From the NCBI GenBank assembly GCA_037957365.1, contig JARHVA010000006.1, forward strand, positions 8,736,001-8,800,000: DNA of 64,000 bases. The letters are read 5' to 3'. Made by a program: the position numbers and the translations under genes. This document shows, piece after piece, positions 11,161 through 23,149 of this stretch (position 1 is the first letter of the stretch; each line of letters starts with the position of its first letter). The notes under the pieces were generated by a model that was not told the origin of the DNA, did no database searches, and was given only the letters and a program-made list of their open reading frames with translations. The DNA comes from Torreya grandis. Its lineage: Eukaryota; Streptophyta; Pinopsida; Cupressales; Taxaceae.

Positions 11161-13480
11161 CACACTGCCATGCAGTTAGTTATACAACATATTTAGGTTC
11201 ATTCTATGTAAAACTTTAAGAGTAAAGTAGTTGACATTCCTAGAAAACTAGTGATGCAATGCCCATTACATGAGATAGTTAGTGTATACATCTAATTTCA
11301 CTAGCTTCAATATTACGATCAAGTCATATTAAATCCACTTATTAATCCATTATATATCATAATATCACCTTCCTCTGGTCATTAATTTAATATTTCTTAT
11401 TTTCCCCTCACATACTAACCTTACACTTCCCATATATCAATTAATTATACTTATAGCATCCCTATTAATCTATTAAACTTCATTATATCCTTTTTGTTAT
11501 TTTTAGTTTCCAAAACCTAACTAATCTTAACTACCACTCCTACTAACCTATCCCCTAAGCATCCTCTAATCACACTTAAATAGCCTAATAGGATCTATAA
11601 TCCTCTAATGAGCCTTGATCCCACTCCTAATATCCTCCTAGGATATTCCAAGTAATTTTAATTACTTGGAAATTCCTATACCATTGATCTTACCAACCAA
11701 AATATTAAAATCTAGCCCTCCATTTTATTTAAAACAACCTATCTCCATGTAAACTAGGAAGTGATGTATGAACAAAATTCTCATGTTATCATTGTGTGTA
11801 TAATCCAAGTCTTGAGCAACCATAGCAATCTAACAAGTAAGAATTAAAGTACCAATAATTTATCCAATTTAGGGCACATAATGTAATTTGTAGGTAAATT
11901 AAGAGCAAGATGATGGTATAATTTCCTTCACTTTCATTACTGATTGCTTCTAATTTATTTAGATTTCCCAATCCAAGTTTTAGAGTAGATATGAAATTGG
12001 ATTATTATCCATTTGCATGTTAGTTATGTTTTTTGGAATTTGAATTTAAATTTCAAGTCTTATTCTATCATATTTAGGCTACCATAGTGGGAACACTCAC
12101 TTTTTGACAACCTTTTGATTTTAGTGTGATCTAACTAGCTTGTAGGATGAATTATCACATAGTTGAGGCTAAAATCTTCCAAAATATCATCATTTTCACT
12201 TACAAGTTAAAAAAGTGATATTACTCTACATAAGCATGAAATTTTTCTCTAGAAATGTGACATTGTAACTAACTACCATATTTTCATCCTTAACCACTAA
12301 CCATGATCACTACGGTCTATCTAACCATCTATTTTCCCTTGTGTAATTTTACGTTTCATAAATCAAAATTTTGTATTACTAACTATGATATCATTAATCC
12401 TAACTATGACTTTGAACAATTTGTGAGTGATTTTATATGTAGGAATGAATTCTCATTTGCAAGTCTGGAGTATTGTTCAACATAGACATGACATTGCTTA
12501 TACTAGGTGTGACATCGAAACTACCTGTATTATTTTGGAAATAATGAATTCATGGGATTATTTTTGTAATAATGTTGTCAATAACATGACATTTCATTAC
12601 CATCATTTTGTAAACAATCACCCCAATTTTGATCAATTATTTTATCCTTTTGAGAAGTATAATTCTTTGGTATTATATATTGTATTTTGAGAATTAGAAA
12701 AACTTTGATATATTTATCATGCATTCTATTCTAACGGTTCAGTACTTAGATCATAAAATTCTATGTTTTAAAGGAAATATATTGATTAATCAGTAAATGA
12801 TATTTATTGTCTAGCTGAAAGGGTGTTAAAGACCATAAAAAGATCTCACTTAAAATCTTCCTACTAGACTCTTTCTCTAAAATTTGTTTACTGTTAAATG
12901 TTATTAACTGGTAATTGTAGAAGTACATATTTTTAATTGATAGTCATGAGATTGTTCAATATAAGCATGATTATATCTATTTTGTAGTTGTGCTAGTGTA
13001 GGTGCAAACTCATTACTTTATAGCTACATCATTAAAATCAAAAAGTCTGACATTATCACTCTGTGCCATGACATTATCTTAGTTATAACATTCTCTATTT
13101 TTCCTTTTACATTCTTGCATTTTTGTATATGCAATTTCATCTTACTAACTACAACATCATCTCTCAAGTTTGTAATTTGTTTTTGGTCTATTTTCTATCT
13201 AACTATCATTTGTAATAAAGTCATGTTTTTATAGTTATGGCACTAGATTGGGTACATGTGGCATCATTCTACTAATAAACTAGTATTAGGTATAACATTT
13301 TGTTTTGCAGGTTTCCTAATGTTACAAAATCCAAACTATCAACACTTGCTTTTTAGGACACTAGTCAAATAAAATGTAATTTTTAAAACCTTTGCATATA
13401 TTTTTAATCACATTTTAATCTTAGATTAATAAAATTATTTGTTTGAGTGTTTAAATTACCATAATTATTTTTACTTCATG
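11161..13480. other. Long AT-rich stretch with no recognised gene
   Basis: No domain in six frames. Short motifs containing ACTAACTA followed by a GATATCAT/AACATCAT-like stretch recur around 12360-12400 and 13135-13170, suggesting an old internal duplication about 0.78 kb apart. The similarity is too weak to define boundaries. Confidence 0.3.
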
Positions 13481-13791
13481 TTTTTCACTCGAGGCTATGA
13501 TGATGTATTCTTTACCCTTGCACATGTAGGGTCATTCTTGGGGATCATAAACCATCAATAAACCTCCACCTTTTTAATTTTTAGGAGGAAACCTCCACCA
13601 TGATTCATTCCCACATACTTATCGTAGTGATATGAGGATTATGACATGAATTTCATGCTATGCCATTAACCTATAGTGTGTCTAGGGATATTTGTGGCTG
13701 AATTGTGGCATACATACATTTATATTATTTTATTGTATTTCTCTATGTTCTTATTATGGTTAACCTATAGAATAACCATGGCTAGGTAAAG

Positions 13792-13799
13792 TATATATA
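13792..13799 (+). promoter_or_regulatory. Candidate TATA box, element C
   Basis: TATATATAG in AAAGTATATATAGG, correctly placed for an LTR promoter upstream of gag C. Confidence 0.4.
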
Positions 13800-14099
13800 G
13801 GAGGTAATGGTTATTATTTTATCATCATATTTTGAAATCTAATCTTATTGCATTATTGTGGAGGTTTCCCCCTCAAAGTGGCTCAGTTATATTTACCAAC
13901 AATTCTGCTCTTATATAAATTATTATGGGGATATAATATATTTACTCTCATTTTTGTAATAAATTATTCTACTATAATAACATATAATAAATCTAATTAT
14001 AGTTATTATTATAGCTTCAATATGGATAAGTTTATGTGGTGGTGTTTACTTTAATTTTTTCATCATTGTAATATTGTTCAAATTTATTTATTTTAAACC

Positions 14100-14117
14100 A
14101 AAAAAAAAAAAAAAAAA
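14100..14117 (+). repeat. A18 homopolymer
   Basis: Eighteen consecutive adenines. It could be slippage or the 3' end of a retroposed sequence; no adjacent target-site duplication was recognised. Confidence 0.9.
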
Positions 14118-14184
14118 TCTTGAAAATTTTTAACCATGTTGAAATTAGTAGTCATACAATTCAACTCTATGAGATAATTACAAT

Positions 14185-15200
14185 GGTGTATTCATCTTGG
14201 TGAGGGGATTACAATAGTCTCATTTGCTAATAAACATTTGTTAGGGTTAAAACCTTCCTAGGGTTTGTGCATGGCTGGTCCTAACACTTATAGATGCAAG
14301 AAAGGGTATGAAACTATTAAAAATCCTCATAAGGATGACATGGAGTCTTAAACTTCTTATCTATGTATTTAAAACGTGGTTCAACAAATTCAATCAGATT
14401 TGCATGGCATGGAATAAAAAAATGATCTCAATGCAATTAAAGGGAACATCATGGGGATGAGAGGGGACCTAAATGGCTTGCAAGATTAGTTGTAACAAAT
14501 AAATAGGAAATTAACCAACTTTTTAGCTCATCCATTACAAAATAACCCTTCACCACTATAATTTGGTTCTCTTCCTCCTTTAAACAATCACAATGCTATT
14601 CCTGGTTTGAAGTCAATGTTGCCAAAAGTGGACCTACACAAGTTTGATGGTAATGATCCACTCACATGGATCATTAAAATTGGAAATTTATTTGATCTAC
14701 ATTAGACTCTATATTTTCAAAAGGTGGTCATGGCCTCTTTATATCTATAACTTGAGCAGTGTTTTTGGTATCGATGATTGTGTGCTAAAAATAAAAGTAA
14801 GGGTGTATTCCTTTGGTACACTTTTTCAAGCTAAATATTTTCACCCTTATGCACATTAGCAATTATTGGATTCATCTTGGTGAGGTGATTTCAATAGTCT
14901 CATTTGCTAATACACTTTTTTTAGGGTTTAAACCTTCCTAGGGTTTATGTATGGCTGGTCCTAACACTTATAGATGTAGGAAATTGACCAACTTTATAGT
15001 TAATCCATTACAAAATAACCCTCCACCACTCTAGTTTGGTTCTCCTCCTCTAAATAATCACAATGCTAATCTTGGTTTGAAGTTGAACATATAATATCTC
15101 CTATATTTCCTTTAGACTCTATGTTAACAAAAGGTGGTCATGGCCTCTGTATATCTGGAACTTGAGCAGTGCATTTGGTATCAGTGGTTTGAAGAGATGT
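14185..15200 (+). repeat. Partial tandem duplication of the element C gag start
   Basis: The block at 14185-14780 recurs at 14870-15200 about 690 bp downstream. Shared stretches include TCATCTTGGTGAGG, CTAGGGTTT with ATGGCTGGTCC just after, ACAAAATAACCCT and AAAAGGTGGTCATGGCCTC. The second copy lacks the 14300-14500 segment and most of 14610-14700, so it is internally deleted. The duplication restarts the gag leader and start codon. Confidence 0.8.
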
Positions 15201-15700
15201 AGTTCCACTATTATAATAATGTCTTAGAAAACTACTTCAATGAACTAGTCAAACTATACCAAATAAAGACTGTAAAGGATTATATTCATCAATTTTAGAA
15301 TCTATCCTTATATGTGGTGGACATCACTGAGGAAAATATGATTGACCTATTTTTAGGTAGCCCCAAGGATAAAATTAAATTCTAGGTTCACATGTTTAGT
15401 CAGAGTTTAGTATTTGAAGCCATCCCAAGGGCATGCATTGTGGAGGAAACATATCTACTTAAACAAAGACCTTTCACTAATGTCTATGAATGAACTTTCC
15501 TTGAACCATCATTTCCTTAACTTACCCAATAGACCTCTTAAAAAATTGAGAATAAGTGTTCAAAAGTTTTATGTTTTGAATATGATAGCAAATGGAAAAA
15601 AGGACATCACTATGCTAAAAATAAGTTGTTTTACATTGAAAGAACTAATGAGGATGATGAAGTCTCAAGTGTAGGTTTTGACAAACCAGAGGATGAAACT
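14270..15700 (+). pseudogene. Element C: gag remnant
   Basis: Starts at an ATG in ATGGCTGGTCC (14271), reading MAGPNTYRCKKGYE. It contains LPKVDLHKFDGNDPLTWI (about 14620-14675), the conserved gag segment before the capsid core, which then runs into the tandem duplication. The core resumes at about 15180-15400 (ENYFNELVKLYQIKTVKDYI, then an LS..VDITEENMIDLFL stretch). A degraded knuckle region (SKWKKGHHYAKNKLF) lies near 15587-15632. Numerous TAG/TAA stops lie in frame. Confidence 0.75.
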
Positions 15701-15779
15701 AAATATTCTCAACTTACTACTTCTTGTCATGCACTTTTCAATATTAGTAATCCTCAAACTCTTAAGGTGGTGGGTTTCC

Positions 15780-16040
15780 TCAAGAAATAAAAGGTGACTA
15801 TGTTGATTGACTCTGGGAGTACACACAATTTCATCAATAATAAGTTGACTATTTGTTTGAACTATTTTATTTAACCAGCTCTAGAATTTTAGGTCATGAT
15901 TGTAGATAGTGATACCATCAACTATTCTATAAAATGCCATATTATTAAGCTTGCTATGGGATATTACATGTTAAATTATCCTATGTTTTTTATTACCATG
16001 GGAGGAGCTGATGTTATTTTGGGAGTGTAATGGGTCACCA
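15780..16040 (+). pseudogene. Element C: aspartic protease remnant
   Basis: MLIDSGSTHNFINNKL (about 15801-15848) holds the catalytic DSG of a retropepsin. A downstream MGGADVILGV (about 15998-16027) matches the ILG hydrophobic-glycine motif. Stops interrupt both sides. In frame with the gag tail. Confidence 0.8.
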
Positions 16041-16249
16041 CTTTAAACACTAATGAGATGAATTTCTAGGATTTATTCATGCACTTCCATTTATAAGGAA
16101 CAACTTTTTAACTATATGGATTAAAGGCTAAATATCCATAATTGGTTAGTTCCCATCAGATGATGAAGATTCTCTAGAAAAGGTGCTAAAGGATTTATGG
16201 AATGCTTATTTTCCATAGAATTTTAACTAAACAAGGATTCTACCCATCC

Positions 16250-17155
16250 TGATTGACAAATGGTGTTGGATGATCATTATGTTGTCTTTGGTGACATACA
16301 AAAAGGACTTCCACCAAGCCAAGCACATGATCATGCTATTAACTACTTCAAATAAGTACACCACCCAACATTAGATCATATAAGTGTCCCTATGCCCAAA
16401 AGATCAAAATTGAAAAGATGGTATAGGAAATACTGGAGGCAGGAATCATTCGACACAACCAAAGAAAATATTCTTCCTTAATGGTCATGATATGGAATAA
16501 GGATGACACTTGGAGGATGTGCCCAAAATATAAATAAATCAATAAGTAAACCATCAAAAATAAGTTTATTATTCCAGTAATTGATGATTTACTAGATTAA
16601 TTTCATGGTGCGGTTTATTTTACCAAGTTAGATCTTCACTCTTGGTATCATTAGATTCAAATTTGAGAAGAGGACATACCTAAAACAACTTTCATAAATC
16701 ATGAAGGCCATCATGACTTTATGGTCATGCCTTTGGCCTCACAAATACAAAATCTACATTTTAGAGTTTGATGAATACTATTTTTATTCCATTTTTTAGA
16801 AATTTTATGTTGGTGTTTTTTTATGACATTCTCATTTCTAACAAAATTGGGAACACCATTTGAAGCATGCGAAATAGGTACTACTCTCAATTCAGGAAAA
16901 AAATAGCTTTATGAAAAACCTTCCAAATATGATTTTGGCATCTGAGAGGTGGAGTAATTGGTTCATATTGTTTCACCTGAAGGAATGAAATTTGATCCTA
17001 AAAATATTCAATCAATGATGGAGTGGAAAGTTCCCAAGATACTCAAGAACTTATCAGGATTTCTGGGGCTAACTGGTTACTATCTCAAATTTATCAAAAA
17101 ATATGGTAGCATCATAGCCCCACTCAAATATTTGTTGAATAAATACTCCTTTTAG
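16250..17155 (+). pseudogene. Element C: reverse transcriptase remnant
   Basis: Recognisable blocks: EAGIIRHNQRKYSSLMVMI (about 16437-16493), TWRMCPKYK (about 16509-16535), VIDDLLD then YFTKLDLHSWYH (about 16579-16650) with the first catalytic Asp, FYDILIS (about 16818-16840) in place of the usual Y-x-DD box, and a thumb/connection region FLGLTGYYLKFIKKYGSI (about 17058-17112). One Asp of the active-site pair is missing, and stops and frameshifts are frequent. Confidence 0.85.
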
Positions 17156-17500
17156 TGGACTGATACAACTACCAAGTCATTTGAATAGTTTAAAATGGCT
17201 ATGTGCACCACTCCAATTTTGGCCACTCTTGATTTTTCTCAAACTTTTATTGTGGAATGTGATGCATAAGGATTTGGCATGGGGGATGTACACATGAAAT
17301 AAATAAAAACACTTGCATTTTGGAGTCACCAACTCAAGGGAAAATATAGGCTTAATCTAATCTATTAGAAATAAATGATGTCTATTTTATATGCAATTAA
17401 GTAATAGAGACCTCATTTGATGGGTCATTATTTTCTAGTAAGGACTGATCATGATAGCCTCGAATATTTTTTGGAACAATGATTATATTTTAAATAACAA
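17156..17500 (+). pseudogene. Element C: RNase H remnant
   Basis: ATLDFSQTFIVECDA (about 17221-17265) holds the first catalytic Asp; LAFWSHQLKGKYRLN (about 17310-17355) and FLVRTDHDSLEYFLEQ (about 17431-17480) carry later conserved residues. Stops interrupt, including one directly after ECDA. Confidence 0.85.
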
Positions 17501-17779
17501 AAAAATGGGTGAATATAATGTTAGGCTATGATTTTGAAATATTCTATAATAAATATAAATAATGTAGTGGAAAATTCACTATCTCATAGGGAAGAATCAA
17601 TTGAGGCATTGTTATGTGCAATGACAATTTGGCAGGTAGATTGGATAGATAAATTAAGATCAGGATGTGAGAATGATAATACTACCCATAATTTGATTCA
17701 AAATCTTTAGTAGGGTTTTGGGGGATCTTAAAAAAAATTCATGAAAGGGGAACACATTATGGTGTAAAGATAGATTATA

Positions 17780-18395
17780 CCTCTATAAGCATTCTCTCCT
17801 CAAACATAAAATACTCTAGGAACTTCATGCATCTCCACTGGGCGGTCACTCAAGATTTTTGAAAACATATCATAGAATGAAGAAAGAATTTTTTTGGGAA
17901 GGACTCAAGGGGGATGTCCAAAAACATGTGGTTGAATGCATGAATGTCAACAAAACAAAGGTGAAACCATTAAGATCCCAAGTCTTTTGTAATATTTATC
18001 CATCCCCAACTAGTGCTGAGAGGAGGTTTTCATGGATTTAATTATTATGTTACCACAGTATAAGGGTAAAAATGTTATTATGGTAGTTGTGGATTGACTC
18101 ATTAAGTATGCTCATTTTTGTTCCTTATCATAGCCATTTGTTACTAGTATAATAGCTTCTACTTTTCTCAATAAAGTTCATAAATTGCATGGTACTCCAA
18201 AAATCATTGTAAGTGAGCAAAATCCCATATTTACTGGTAATGTTTGGACTAAATTATTTACATGTTTGGGCACCCAGTTGGTTCATAGCTCATCTTATCA
18301 TCTTAAATCTAATGGATAAATAAAGGTAGTCAACAAATGTATAGAAGTGTATTTTTGTTGTTTTATTTCTAAAAAATAGGATAAATGGGTTCATT
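17780..18395 (+). pseudogene. Element C: integrase remnant, truncated
   Basis: The HHCC region is partly visible: LHASPLGGHSRFLKTYHRMKK (about 17820-17884) and ECMNVNKTK (about 17935-17960), with the second Cys replaced by Asn. The catalytic core follows: LIKYAHFCSLS near 18100, VSEQNPIFTGNVW at about 18211-18250 with the usual SDR/SDN Asp changed to Glu, and SSYHLKSNG with downstream VVNKC (about 18292-18340). The frame ends at about 18395 where unrelated repeat sequence begins. Confidence 0.8.
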
Positions 18396-18545
18396 AGTTT
18401 TTGTATTCACATAATATTTTTAAACTTTATCAATTACTAATACTTTCTCTCTTATATAAACTCATCGAGTCTCAATCTTTTTGAGTGCATGCCTTAAAGG
18501 GTGTACCAGGAAAGAGGTGGGTAGACAATTGGTGTTGTTGTCACC
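18396..18545 (+). repeat. Dispersed repeat, copy 2 (partner at 3556-3710)
   Basis: Same unit as 3556-3710, sharing CACATAATATTTTTAAAC, a CTCATCGAG block and GGTGGGTAGAC. It starts exactly where integrase similarity of element C stops, so it marks an insertion or rearrangement junction. Confidence 0.65.
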
Positions 18546-19165
18546 AAATATTTCACCCTATAAGAGAGTGTTCAAGCCTCTTCTATATTTTTGCAACATG
18601 GGAATACTTCCAGGTATGTGGGTGGACCTATAGTGGAAGTGAGCCTTTAGATTTAAGGGCTAGCTCCCTGAGTATATCTTAAAGTAATTTCACCTATGCC
18701 AACTATTTACTTATGGGGGAAAAGGGATATAAGTTACATGAAATAAACCTATTCTAAAAGGGTGATGCACCAAGTTATCTTACACATGACCATTATACTT
18801 ATTTCACAAAGAAACAATGCCTAAAACACTAGCCTAAGAGTCCTAGAATGTACTAGTATTAGTGTTTCAATATGAAGGTAAGATGCATGAAGACTATCTA
18901 AGGTAAACAAAACCATATATTAATTATAGATACTAAGGTTCATTATAATCTTATGAAAAATTCATATACTTAACTACACTTCATATGACCTGCTAGGCTG
19001 AAATCACTTGTATTAAACATGGAAGGACTGAGAGAAAGCCAAGATAGATTGATATCACTTAGATATTCACTATAAATATCTTCACACACTTTAAACAGAT
19101 GAGATATGAACTCAAAATAGATTTCACTTATTATTCTAATTCAAATTACAATGTCAAAATTAGTA
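18546..19165. other. Unassigned sequence; expected site of element D 3' LTR
   Basis: No gene recognised. This side of element D should carry its 3' LTR, but I could not match it to the LTR end at 45245-45756. Confidence 0.3.
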
Positions 19166-20800
19166 AGTATTCATAGACCATGTGAGGTGATTAATCAAGA
19201 AAGAGTCCCATCATGGTTGGCCAATGAGGCATATGCTCTACTTATAGAAGACTAGGATCTCTTGTGAAGTACAAGACCTTGGATACTGGTACATGTGTTT
19301 GCATTACATTACTCTAGGGATCTAGTGAATGTGTTGGTGACCACATGGGTACCTGAGAGAAATGTATTCCAACTAGGGCCCAAGCTAGAGGTCATCCTGA
19401 GCTTTAAAGACATCTAATAGCTCTATAGGGTGGATCTTAAAGGAAGAGAGATAGAGATACTATTTTTATAGGATATAGTCATAGTAGATCTAAACCTAAT
19501 ATGACCCCACCAAGAGTGGAACAACCATGGAGTGTAGATCACACAACTATTACCAAGGGTACCACCACTATGAATAGTAATAGTAAGCACTATGGTTAAG
19601 AGGCTCTACATCAGATAGAGTATGGGGAGCTACCATTATTTAGATAGTATTTATCTAATGAGTAGAGGGAGGATAGAGATATGCAACCCAATATATCCTG
19701 GGTGGACTATATTAGTAGTTGGATCACATTTGGTGCACATGGTCAGGTAGATTGGCATATCCTAGCCTAATCACATCTTGGTCTTATGATATACTTCCAT
19801 TAACATAAATGAGGACACCATGGGGTAATGATGCATACCCTATACAAGAGGAGGTCACTATATGAGCCATGTGGTTCATAAATAGTGTTGGGCCTGTGCA
19901 AACTACCTTAAACAAGGATGTAATGGGTAGTTATGTTTGTGATCCATACATATCCATGGTGTGGCTAGAGGATGCTAGGGTGAAGACCCATGTGGGATAG
20001 GAGGAGTTCTAAGGTCCATTAAGACCATACCAACATCTAACGAGATAGGATTTGGTAGAGTAGGAGAGACGAGCACAACCCAAGCCAATTCGGGTTGATC
20101 ATGGAGGGCAACCAAAAGAGAGTAAGGGGGTAGCAGTGGAGAGAGGTAGCCATGATGAGGACCACCACCACTAGGAGGAACATGACCTACCAAAGGGCCA
20201 TAAAGGACATCATCATGACCAGGAAACACAAGTGTATTTACTATTTATCACTATATCTTTTGTACTCATCCTTGAACAAGAGTCGATATGTGACTAACAT
20301 ATGTGCTTTATGTGTGTGTGTGTGTGTATAGGAAACTAGCTAGATTGGACCCTAGGTGGACCTACTGCTAAGCAAACTATTCCTTGATGTGGTGTCAACA
20401 CGACTCTTGGAGTGTGTGCTAAATTTACCATTGGGGGTAGAGCCATATACTCACTTTTGGTGGGTGGGTGCATGAGCTGCACTCAAATTGGCAAGAGCAT
20501 GACACCAAATACCATAGATAGAGGTAGAGTTAGCATGTTATAAGGTAGGCATAGAATGACTCAATGAAACTATAGCATAGCACAATATAGTTGTAACATG
20601 AGCTAAAGCAAGGTTAGTTAGAGAAAGTTCTAAGATTGATTGGCTACAAGTGCTAGCTTGAGAGTAGACTAGAGGATTTAAGGCACCTAGAGACATGGCA
20701 GACCAATTAACTACCCTGGAGGAGACCATGGCTCAACTATTTGAGAGGTAGAGATCGATATATCCACCTAGAGTGGGGATACCATAGATAGAACCTAGTC
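19166..20800 (+). pseudogene. Plus-strand extra ORF beyond element D integrase (coiled-coil C terminus)
   Basis: Decayed but coding-like sequence, antisense to element D. An early open block reads TMTPPRV-like spacing around PPRVEQPWSVDHTTITKGTT (about 19507-19570); QPNISWVDYISSWITFGAHG (about 19684-19745) follows. The C-terminal part (about 20480-20790) is a helical, heptad-like stretch ending MADQLTTLEETMAQLFER (about 20696-20750). Stops are common. Family not recognised; a plant-mobile-domain-like protein is a weak possibility. Extra ORFs between pol and the 3' LTR, sometimes antisense, are known in the Tat group of plant Ty3/gypsy elements, and this position fits. A minus-strand frame at 19975-20229 is taken as its shadow. 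Confidence 0.5.
20311..20328 (+). repeat. (TG)n microsatellite
   Basis: Nine TG units, the last imperfect, inside the extra-ORF region. It probably arose after the frame died. Confidence 0.9.
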
Positions 20801-20857
20801 ATAGGTTGATTGGGATAATATTGTATATGTAGCCATGTGTGTGGTAGTTTTGGGGAC

Positions 20858-21115
20858 TTTAGGCCTAAGCTCAATGGAAGCCATGTGATGTACTTAGAGA
20901 AAAAATAGGTTTATATATAGTTGATTTTCATTATTATTAGTACTATAGGCCTAGGCTAAAAGGAAGCCATGTGATATACCTAGAGAAAAAATAGATTTAT
21001 ATATAGTTAATTTTCATTATTAGGACCACAGGCCTAAGTTTAGAGGATTGAATTTTTTCTGATATATATATATATAGTTGTTTCTCATTATTAGCACATG
21101 TGTGTATATGATTTT
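20858..21115 (+). repeat. Tandem repeat, about 85-bp unit, three copies
   Basis: AGGCCTAAG/AGGCCTAGG anchors fall at 20861, 20947 and 21030, spacing 86 and 83 bp. Each unit holds GGAAGCCATGTGAT, AGAGAAAAAATAG, TTATATATAGTT and a TTCATTATTA block; the third unit is degenerate and carries a (TA)n expansion. It lies between element D integrase and the extra ORF, where Tat-group elements often have variable 3' repeats. Confidence 0.85.
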
Positions 21116-21279
21116 GTGTGTGATGTGTATGTTTCATCTAATATAGACTACTAGATACATGTGATTATAAAGTAATGACTGCTAATAAAGAACCCATGTG
21201 CACACACATATACAAGTGGCATGGAGGTTAGTGGTGTGAGAAGAGAGGAAAGACTCACCTTACCACCATAGGTGATTTT

Positions 21280-22360
21280 TCTAGAGGGCCACATAAGCCC
21301 TAAATGTGAAACATCTTGAGGAAAAACCCATTAATCGAGTGCTAGAGGGGATCACCTTCGAGTTTTGAGAGATGATAATCCCCTTTCTCTAGAGAGGTAG
21401 TGATATCAAAGGGGCCAAACCACTTGTGCATGAGTTTTACTTATTATAGTAATTCTTGTCAAAAATGAAGATCATATCACCTACCTTGAATGGACATAGG
21501 TGCACCAATTTCTCTAACTGGTAGCATTAATGGTACTGGTTAGCATGGTTGTACTTAAGGGCATCAATATATCACTCATCTAGTTTATCAAGTTTGGTAA
21601 GTCAAGTAACATGTTATTACTCATCAAAGAGAGATCCAAATGTCTAAAATCACAATGAAGGGAATAAGACCTCCAAAGGAATAACAACCTTGGACCCATA
21701 CATGAGCAAGTATGGGGTTGCCCATGTGGCCATCCAGAAGCTAGTTTAGTAAGCCCAAAGGGTAGGATAGAGCATGAGATGTTAGTCTTTCTTAGACTAG
21801 GAAATGGTATGAAGAAGCATCTTCTATAAAGTCTTGTTTGATGATTTATCTTACCCATTTCCTTAGGGGTAATGGGTGGAAAAGAATAGAGATTGAACCC
21901 AAAGAGTTTAATGTGTTCACACATCTTGAGGTTTTGGAATCCTAGGCTATTGTCAGCCATAATCATAGTGGGGACCTCAAACCTACAAATGAGTTGGTTT
22001 AGGATGAACTTGGTAATGGTCTTCCCATACATGTTGTTAAGATGCATGTCCTCAACCCACTTCATGAAATAGTCAGTGGAAGTGATGAACCAATGGTGGC
22101 CATCAAAAGAGGCAAGTTTGAGCTCATCAACAAAGTTGAGAACCCAAATTGAGAAGGGTCAAAGGGTTAAAATAAAATATGAGAGGGCTACAGGGCCATT
22201 GATATCATCCCCAGTGACTTGGCACATCTTACATTTCTTGGCATATTGGATAACATCCTTAATAAGAGTGGGCCAATAGTAGCCCATCTTGATAATACAT
22301 TGAGTAGTAACTTACCCTCTTAGGTGTCCACCACAACCACTCCTATGATACTCCTCTAAC
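21280..22360 (-). pseudogene. Element D: integrase remnant
   Basis: Minus-strand integrase. HHCC finger: EEYHRSGCGGHLRG (about 22320-22360) then a YYWPTLIKDVIQYAKKCKMCQ region (about 22225-22290) with both Cys intact. Catalytic core: FDGHHWFITSTDYFMKWVED (about 22050-22110) and FEVPTMIMADNSLGFQNL (about 21920-21980) give the two core Asp; FPPITPKEMGK follows, but the third acidic residue is lost through frame disruption. The stretch to 21580 is open but frameshifted. The C-terminal SH3-like region (VGDMIF near 21475, GLMWPSRKITYGGK near 21260-21300) is degraded. Confidence 0.85.
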
Positions 22361-23130
22361 AAGAGAGGAGTATCCTTGGGGGATAGGCATTGCATCAGCA
22401 TGCCATCGAGACCCCTATTGAACAAGATACCACCTATGATGACATTGCAAGTGGTAATCTTATAGATCTGATAACAGTCTTGTGAAGGGTCATCGATGGG
22501 ATAATATTGCTTTTCAATATAATGGATAATGTCCTAATACCAATCACACTCAAAGACCTCAATCTATTTGATCAAGTAGACCATCTCATTAGAAAAGGCA
22601 TTATCAACCAATTCCATGCTAGGATTGGGTAGTGGGTACTCAACAAGTTGCTTAGATATACCTAGACCCTTGGTAGATTTATAGTTAACAATTTAGAGGT
22701 TGAATTCTTGAAGAACCATGATCTACCTCAAAGTCCTACTGGCAAGGTGTGTCTTGTCAAGTAAATAGTGGAGTGGATCATATTGGATAATCACATTAGT
22801 GGTTTGGCCTAATATGTAAAGTCTCAACTTCTTCATGGTAAAGATTGAGGAGAGGCATTGTTGTTCAATAAGAGAATAGTTGAGCTCAGGGCCAACTAGC
22901 ATACGAGAGATGTAGTAAACAACTCTCTCTCTCTACCAATGTCATCCTTTTGACATAGCATGCCACTACTGGAAAGATCCATGATAGAGGTGTACAAGAT
23001 GAAATTGCAACCCTCAATAAGTGCCATTAGGATGGAAGGATTATAAAGCATGTGCTTCAATTCCTCAAAATCCACCTAGACTTCACCAAGCCATAATAAT
23101 AGAGTGTTCTTGCATAAGAAACATGTGAGG
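22361..23130 (-). pseudogene. Element D: RNase H and linker to integrase
   Basis: Minus-strand YYISRMLVGPELNYSLIEQQ (about 22860-22920), LRLYILGQTTNVIIQYDPL (about 22770-22840) and LASRTLR (about 22725-22745) match the C-terminal RNase H of Ty3/gypsy. A linker follows (EYPLPNPSMELVDNAF, about 22595-22650) and a SDPSQDCYQIYKI-type segment leads to the integrase finger. No second RNase H in the linker. Stops scattered. Confidence 0.8.
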
Positions 23131-23149
23131 AGTATGGATTTATGAGCAT

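Larger units (their letters stand above)
13481..14180 (+). other. Candidate 5' LTR / leader of element C
   Basis: A TATA box at 13792-13799 lies about 0.47 kb upstream of gag C. A near-repeat of CCTCCACC flanks a short AT spacer (13565-13602). No matching LTR copy lies downstream because element C is cut off at about 18395. Confidence 0.35.
14260..18395 (+). mobile_element. Element C: truncated Ty3/gypsy retrotransposon (chromovirus-like)
   Basis: Plus-strand gag, protease, RT, RNase H and integrase follow in canonical order with many stops. Motifs in protease, RT and RNase H resemble the chromovirus side of plant Ty3/gypsy, but no chromodomain is present because the element stops inside integrase at about 18395. 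There the sequence switches to a dispersed repeat also seen at 3556-3710. No LTR pair was found. Confidence 0.75.

Noticed and set aside
12340..13200. Possible LTR pair from recurring ACTAACTA-type motifs
   Set aside because: Similarity covers only tens of bases in AT-rich DNA and no ends or target-site duplication were visible.
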